From contig NZ_CP099760.1 of assembly GCF_040760005.1 (NCBI RefSeq), positions 3,963,501-4,027,500 on the forward strand: a DNA stretch of 64,000 bases, read 5' to 3'. This document shows, piece by piece, positions 60,786 through 64,000 of this stretch; position 1 is the first letter of the stretch; every line of letters begins with the position of its first letter. This stretch comes from Pseudomonas sp. stari2 (lineage in GTDB: Bacteria; Pseudomonadota; Gammaproteobacteria; Pseudomonadales; Pseudomonadaceae). Position numbers and translations under genes: made by a program. The notes under the pieces are model-generated. The model ran no database searches, had not been told where the DNA came from, and saw only the letters and a program-made list of their open reading frames with translations.

Positions 60786-62072
60786 TCAATCCAGATGCGC
60801 CCAGGTCATGCGAAACGAAGCGCCGCCCCACGGTGAATCGCCGACCTCGACCTGCCCACCATGGGACTGCGACACCCGCCGCACCAGCGCCAGACCGAGG
60901 CCGAAGCCGCCCGTGCGGCGGTCGCGGCTGGCGTCCAGGCGCGAGAACGGTTCGAAGATTTTTTCCCGTCCTTCCAGCGGCACGCCCGGCCCGTCGTCGT
61001 TGACCTGCACTTCGTACTGATCGCCGATGCGCACCAGCGACACCTCGACCCGCTGTTCAGCATAACGAATGGCGTTGCGCAGCAGATTGATCACCGCCCG
61101 CGCCATGAAGCGAGGCTCGATCCGCACCTCTTCGACCCGGCATTCGCCTATCAACAGTTGCACCCCGGCCGCCTCGGCTTCCAGGGCCACACTGCCCACC
61201 ACACTGTCGAGCCAGTTGGCGGCCTGAATGTTTTCGCGAGTGATGACCGTCGCGCCGCGCTCAAGGCTGGCGTAAGTCAGCAGTTCGGAGACCATTTCTT
61301 CCAGTTCGCCAAGGTCGGCGTACATGTCGGCGATCAGTTCGCGGTTCTGGCTGGCGTCCGGCTGTTGCTTGAGCTGGTCGAGTTCGAACGACAACCGGGC
61401 AATCGGCGTGCGCAGTTCATGAGACACGGCGTTGGTCAGTTCACGCTGATTGGCGATCAGGCCTTCGATGCGCGCCGCCATCAGGTTGAAGTGGCCGGCC
61501 AGGTCGCGGATGTTCGAACGTTTGGACAGCTGGATCCGTACCGAGAGGTCGTTGTCGCCGAAGCGCTCGGCGGCCAGTCGCAGTTTTTCCAGATCGCGCC
61601 AGTGCGGACGGACCCAGAAGTACAGGACGATGCCGAGCAGCACCGCCAGCATCAGATAGGCCGCAGCGATGTAGAACGGCATCAGGCTCGGCTCGGGCGG
61701 CAACTTGATGCTGAGCAGTTGCGAACCACCGTCGATGTTGCTGATGAACTGGGTGTAGTCGTGACGGATCACCAGCAGGCCCTGGGCCAGTTCGGCTTTT
61801 TCCTCATCGTTGAGGTTCAGTTGATCGGCCTCGACCAGACTCAGCGTCAACCCGTAGTGCGGGCGCAGCGCCTCCAGTTGCGCCTCGCGCGCCGCACCTT
61901 GCTGGTCACGCATGTGCTCGATCAGCGACCAGGCCTGGCCCCGCACCGCCTCGCGGTTGTAGGCCTGCATCTGGTTGTCGAGCAACGCGTTGAAGGTGTG
62001 TTCGACGGTTTGCAGTGCCGCCACCAGCCCGACTGTCATCACCAGAAACAGCCCCAGAAATAACCGCAGCAT
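60786..62072 (-). CDS. rstB: Sensor histidine kinase, RstB-like
   Basis: A 428-residue membrane kinase. Helix 1 (residues 3-20), periplasmic domain of about 110 residues, helix 2 (MPFYIAAAYLMLAVLLGIVL), HAMP, then the kinase with H-box LTNAVSHELRTPIARLSFEL and ATP boxes NLLRNAIRYAEQ, NDDGPGVPLEGREKIF and GGFGLGLALVRRV. The F-E-P-F-x-R-L-D-x-S-R-D-x-x-x-G-G pattern is typical of RstB. It starts immediately after the rstA stop. Confidence 0.88.
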   Translation of the reverse strand: MLRLFLGLFLVMTVGLVAALQTVEHTFNALLDNQMQAYNREAVRGQAWSLIEHMRDQQGAAREAQLEALRPHYGLTLSLVEADQLNLNDEEKAELAQGLLVIRHDYTQFISNIDGGSQLLSIKLPPEPSLMPFYIAAAYLMLAVLLGIVLYFWVRPHWRDLEKLRLAAERFGDNDLSVRIQLSKRSNIRDLAGHFNLMAARIEGLIANQRELTNAVSHELRTPIARLSFELDQLKQQPDASQNRELIADMYADLGELEEMVSELLTYASLERGATVITRENIQAANWLDSVVGSVALEAEAAGVQLLIGECRVEEVRIEPRFMARAVINLLRNAIRYAEQRVEVSLVRIGDQYEVQVNDDGPGVPLEGREKIFEPFSRLDASRDRRTGGFGLGLALVRRVSQSHGGQVEVGDSPWGGASFRMTWAHLD

Positions 62073-62780
62073 CTACAACTCCCACGCGAACGGATTGAAC
62101 AGATAGCCCTTGCCCCACACGGTCTTGATGCACACCGGTTCGCGGGGATTGTCCTTGAGTTTGTTGCGCAACTTGCTGATGTACACGTCGACGCTGCGAT
62201 TGAGACCGTCGAAAGCGATGCCGCGCATGCGGTTGAGAATGTCATCGCGCGACAGGATATTGCCGGCGGCGCTGGCCAGCAGCCACAGCAATTCGAATTC
62301 CATGGTGGTCAGCTCGATCAGTTCGCCCGCCAGACGCACTTCGCGGCAACTGCGATCGATGATCAGATTGCCGAACTCCAGAGAGCTGACCACGCCACTG
62401 TCCGGCACCTGCCGGCGTTGCAGGGCACGCAGTCGCGCCAGCAGCACCGGCGGCTTGATCGGTTTGATCACGTAATCGTCGGCCCCGGACTCCAGGCCCA
62501 GAATATGGTCGAGGTCGTCTTCCTTGGCCGTCAGGATGACAATCGGCGTGTCCGACACGCTGCGGACTTCCCGGCATACATGCAGGCCGCTTTGCCCCGG
62601 CAACATCAGGTCGAGCACCACGACTTTGGGCTTGAATTCGAGAAACGCGGCCACGGCCAGATCGCCCCGATGCACAGTGCGTACCTCGTAGCCATGTTGT
62701 TCGAGAAAGTGTGCGATCAGCGCGGCCAGGCGCTCATCGTCTTCCACCAGCAGGACTCTGCCAAAACCCAGGTTATCCAT
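62073..62780 (-). CDS. rstA: OmpR-family response regulator, RstA-like
   Basis: A 235-residue regulator: receiver with VLLVEDDERLAALIAHFLEQ, phospho-acceptor in VVVLDLMLPGQSGLHVCREV and DDYVIKPIKP, then a winged helix (LTTMEFELLWLLASAAGNIL; RSVDVYISKLRNKLKDNP; IKTVWGKGYLF). The ATG at 62780 (MDNLGF) is preferred to a TTG at 62795. It is the partner of the RstB-like kinase; their genes abut. In enterobacteria RstAB reacts to Mg2+/acid and PhoPQ; the signal in pseudomonads is not clear. Confidence 0.88.
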   Translation of the reverse strand: MDNLGFGRVLLVEDDERLAALIAHFLEQHGYEVRTVHRGDLAVAAFLEFKPKVVVLDLMLPGQSGLHVCREVRSVSDTPIVILTAKEDDLDHILGLESGADDYVIKPIKPPVLLARLRALQRRQVPDSGVVSSLEFGNLIIDRSCREVRLAGELIELTTMEFELLWLLASAAGNILSRDDILNRMRGIAFDGLNRSVDVYISKLRNKLKDNPREPVCIKTVWGKGYLFNPFAWEL

Positions 62781-62858
62781 AACAACCGTCGCCAACCCTC
62801 AGTGAAGTGGGCGCCATTATGGCGGCATTCGCGGGCGAGACGTTTGTCGCGGGCAGCA

Positions 62859-62883
62859 AAAACCGGCCACTTGGGCCGGTTTT
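62859..62883 (-). terminator. Terminator of miaE
   Basis: AAAACCGGCC, loop ACTTG, GGCCGGTTTT (plus strand), a perfect 10-bp stem with A and T runs, 37 nt past the miaE stop and 79 nt ahead of rstA. It separates the two leftward units. Confidence 0.88.
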
Positions 62884-62919
62884 CGTTGATGTTTCATACT
62901 CTTAAGAGTTTTTAACAAT

Positions 62920-63528
62920 TCATGCCGCGACAGGCACGCCGCTGTGGAAACGGAATTCCTCGTCCGGCGATTCGATCAGGTCCTGCTCGGCGGCGCGGAC
63001 TCTCTCGATCACCTGGGCAATGTCCTTGGCGTCGCCGTACTGATAGGCGAGTTTCAGGTAACCCTGGAAATGCCGGGCCTCGCTTTTCAGCAGGCCGAAA
63101 TAGAACTTACCGAGTTCTTCGTCCAGATGCGGCACCAGTGCTTCGAAACGTTCACAACTGCGGGCTTCGATGAAGGCGCCGACCACCAGGGTATCGACCA
63201 GTTTTACCGGTTCGTGGCTGCGCACCACTTTGCGCAGGCTCGAGGCATAACGGCCGGCGTGGAGCTGGCGCAGTTCGATCTTGCGCCGTTTCATGATGCG
63301 CATGACCTGTTCGTGGTGCACCAGTTCTTCCCGGGCCAGACGCGACATCATGTTGATCAGATCGACATGGGAATGGTACTTGGCGATCAGGCTCAACGCG
63401 GTGCTGGCGGCCTTGAACTCGCAGTTCTTGTGGTCGATCAGCAGGGTTTCCTGATCGGCCAGCGCGGCCTGCACCCAGGCGTCTGGCGTGCGGCAGCCAA
63501 GGAATTCGTGGATTTCGGGAAGGATCAT
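62920..63528 (-). CDS. miaE: tRNA-(ms2io6A37) hydroxylase MiaE
   Basis: A 202-residue non-haem diiron monooxygenase that hydroxylates the isopentenyl group of ms2i6A at tRNA position 37, an oxygen-dependent step. The ferritin-like fold shows all ligands: E in KNCEFKAASTALSLI, E-x-x-H in REELVHHEQVM, E in GAFIEARSCERFEAL and E-x-x-H in LLKSEARHFQGYLKL. I use the ATG at 63528 (MILPEIHEFLG); the frame runs to a TTG at 63543. Confidence 0.94.
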   Translation of the reverse strand: MILPEIHEFLGCRTPDAWVQAALADQETLLIDHKNCEFKAASTALSLIAKYHSHVDLINMMSRLAREELVHHEQVMRIMKRRKIELRQLHAGRYASSLRKVVRSHEPVKLVDTLVVGAFIEARSCERFEALVPHLDEELGKFYFGLLKSEARHFQGYLKLAYQYGDAKDIAQVIERVRAAEQDLIESPDEEFRFHSGVPVAA

Positions 63529-63604
63529 GGGGCTCACGGTCAAAGGTGTTCGAGCGAAGGGCGCCGATTATACCGGCCTGCCCGCAGACCACCAGCGCCA
63601 GCCC

Positions 63605-63618
63605 TTGATATGCATCAA
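63605..63618. promoter_or_regulatory. ANR/FNR box upstream of the universal stress protein gene
   Basis: TTGAT-ATGC-ATCAA, a perfect match to the ANR/FNR consensus TTGAT-N4-ATCAA, 68 bp before the usp start. Induction at low oxygen is expected, as for known ANR-dependent usp genes of P. aeruginosa. Confidence 0.8.
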
Positions 63619-63686
63619 GTCGCGGACGGATGCGCAGCAACTATAGTTGTGCAACGCCGTGCCTTTTCATTGCTGGAGACTCACTC

Positions 63687-64000
63687 ATGCAAGCCATTCG
63701 CAGCATTCTGGTGGTCATCGAACCCGAACACGCGGAAAGTCTGGCGCTCAAGCGCGCCAAGCTGATCGCCGGGGTGACCCAGGCCCATTTGCACCTGCTG
63801 GTCTGCGACAAGAAGCACGATCACGCCGGTATGCTCAGCGTGCTCAAGGCCGCGCTTTTGGCGGACGGCTATAGCGTCACCACTGAACAGGCGTGGAACG
63901 AGAGCCTGCACGAAACCATCATCGACGTGCAGCAGGCCGAAGGCTGCGGGCTGGTGATCAAGCAGCATTTCCCCGACAGTTCGCTGAAAAAGGCCCTGCT
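63687..64000 (+). CDS. Universal stress protein, 3' end beyond window
   Basis: The first 104 residues of a UspA-family protein (MQAIRSILVVIEPEHAESLA; KRAKLIAGVTQAHLHLLVCD; VQQAEGCGLVIKQHFPDSSL). The alternating strand/helix pattern is that of the Usp fold; the ATP-binding G-x2-G-x9-G motif would lie beyond the window edge. GCTGGAG precedes the ATG. The perfect ANR box upstream suggests a role in anaerobic survival. A UspE-type tandem protein is possible. Confidence 0.85.
   Translation, partial: MQAIRSILVVIEPEHAESLALKRAKLIAGVTQAHLHLLVCDKKHDHAGMLSVLKAALLADGYSVTTEQAWNESLHETIIDVQQAEGCGLVIKQHFPDSSLKKAL

Noticed and set aside
1..64000. tRNA, rRNA, CRISPR array, insertion sequence or prophage
   Set aside because: I looked for cloverleaf-like stems with CCA ends, regularly spaced direct repeats, transposase or integrase motifs and found none that would stand; the repeats present are REP-type palindromes and terminators.

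Overview
The window is GC-rich, tightly packed chromosomal DNA of a Pseudomonas, most likely the P. fluorescens complex. Support for this: the fused PhaAB-type cation/proton antiporter operon, a DUF6124 gene, REP-type palindromes of the 'TGGCGAGGGAGC' kind, a serralysin, a CioAB oxidase with a DUF2474 peptide, and a DksA paralog with a degraded zinc finger. I see no rRNA, tRNA, insertion sequence, integrase or CRISPR array, so this reads as core and lineage-specific chromosome rather than an island.

Layout: 1-6 kb, the Pha (Mrp) antiporter operon, cut at its 5' end. 6-12 kb, small membrane and secreted proteins, a TonB-dependent receptor, an orphan betaine-type binding protein and small conserved genes. 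12-17.7 kb, a chemoreceptor, a DksA-like protein, a glutathione transferase/DNA alkylation repair pair and small low-GC orphans. 17.6-19.4 kb, a DUF6124 gene with an elaborately self-complementary leader (C4-RNA-like) and, 1.5 kb away, a broken second copy of the DUF6124 3' end with its terminator. 19.3-26 kb, cytochrome b561 divergent from a compact operon (thermostable-hemolysin-family protein, AMP-forming ligase, TenA-like haem-oxygenase-fold oxidase, SDR, broken small gene, QseB/QseC-type two-component system). The shared promoter has two divergent PmrA/QseB-like boxes.

26-37 kb: two MFS carriers, LysR/GMC oxidoreductase, DUF427, an orphan serralysin, topB behind a near-ideal LexA box, and a GNAT. 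37-40 kb: cyanate detoxification (cynR, cynS, DUF2790, cynT). 40-46.9 kb: a secreted alpha/beta hydrolase, a glutaminase plus ProA-like dehydrogenase operon, a two-gene HvfA/HvfX (copper RiPP) locus without its usual maturation enzymes, and two L,D-transpeptidase-fold proteins. 46.9-53.4 kb: DUF2790 with a CopRS/CusRS-like system behind a CusR-like palindrome, a DHA2 exporter/LysR pair, a SleB-like hydrolase and a tandem CAP-domain protein. 53.4-64 kb: cioAB with DUF2474, a YdeP-type molybdoenzyme divergent from moaA, a bestrophin, RstAB, MiaE and a universal stress protein behind a perfect ANR box.

The best candidates for something under-described are the HvfA/HvfX pair without DUF692/HvfC, the AMP-ligase/TenA-like oxidase/SDR operon with its own regulatory system, the C4-like leader of DUF6124, and the SOS box in front of topB. 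All coordinates and motifs were read by eye; no database search or folding program was run.
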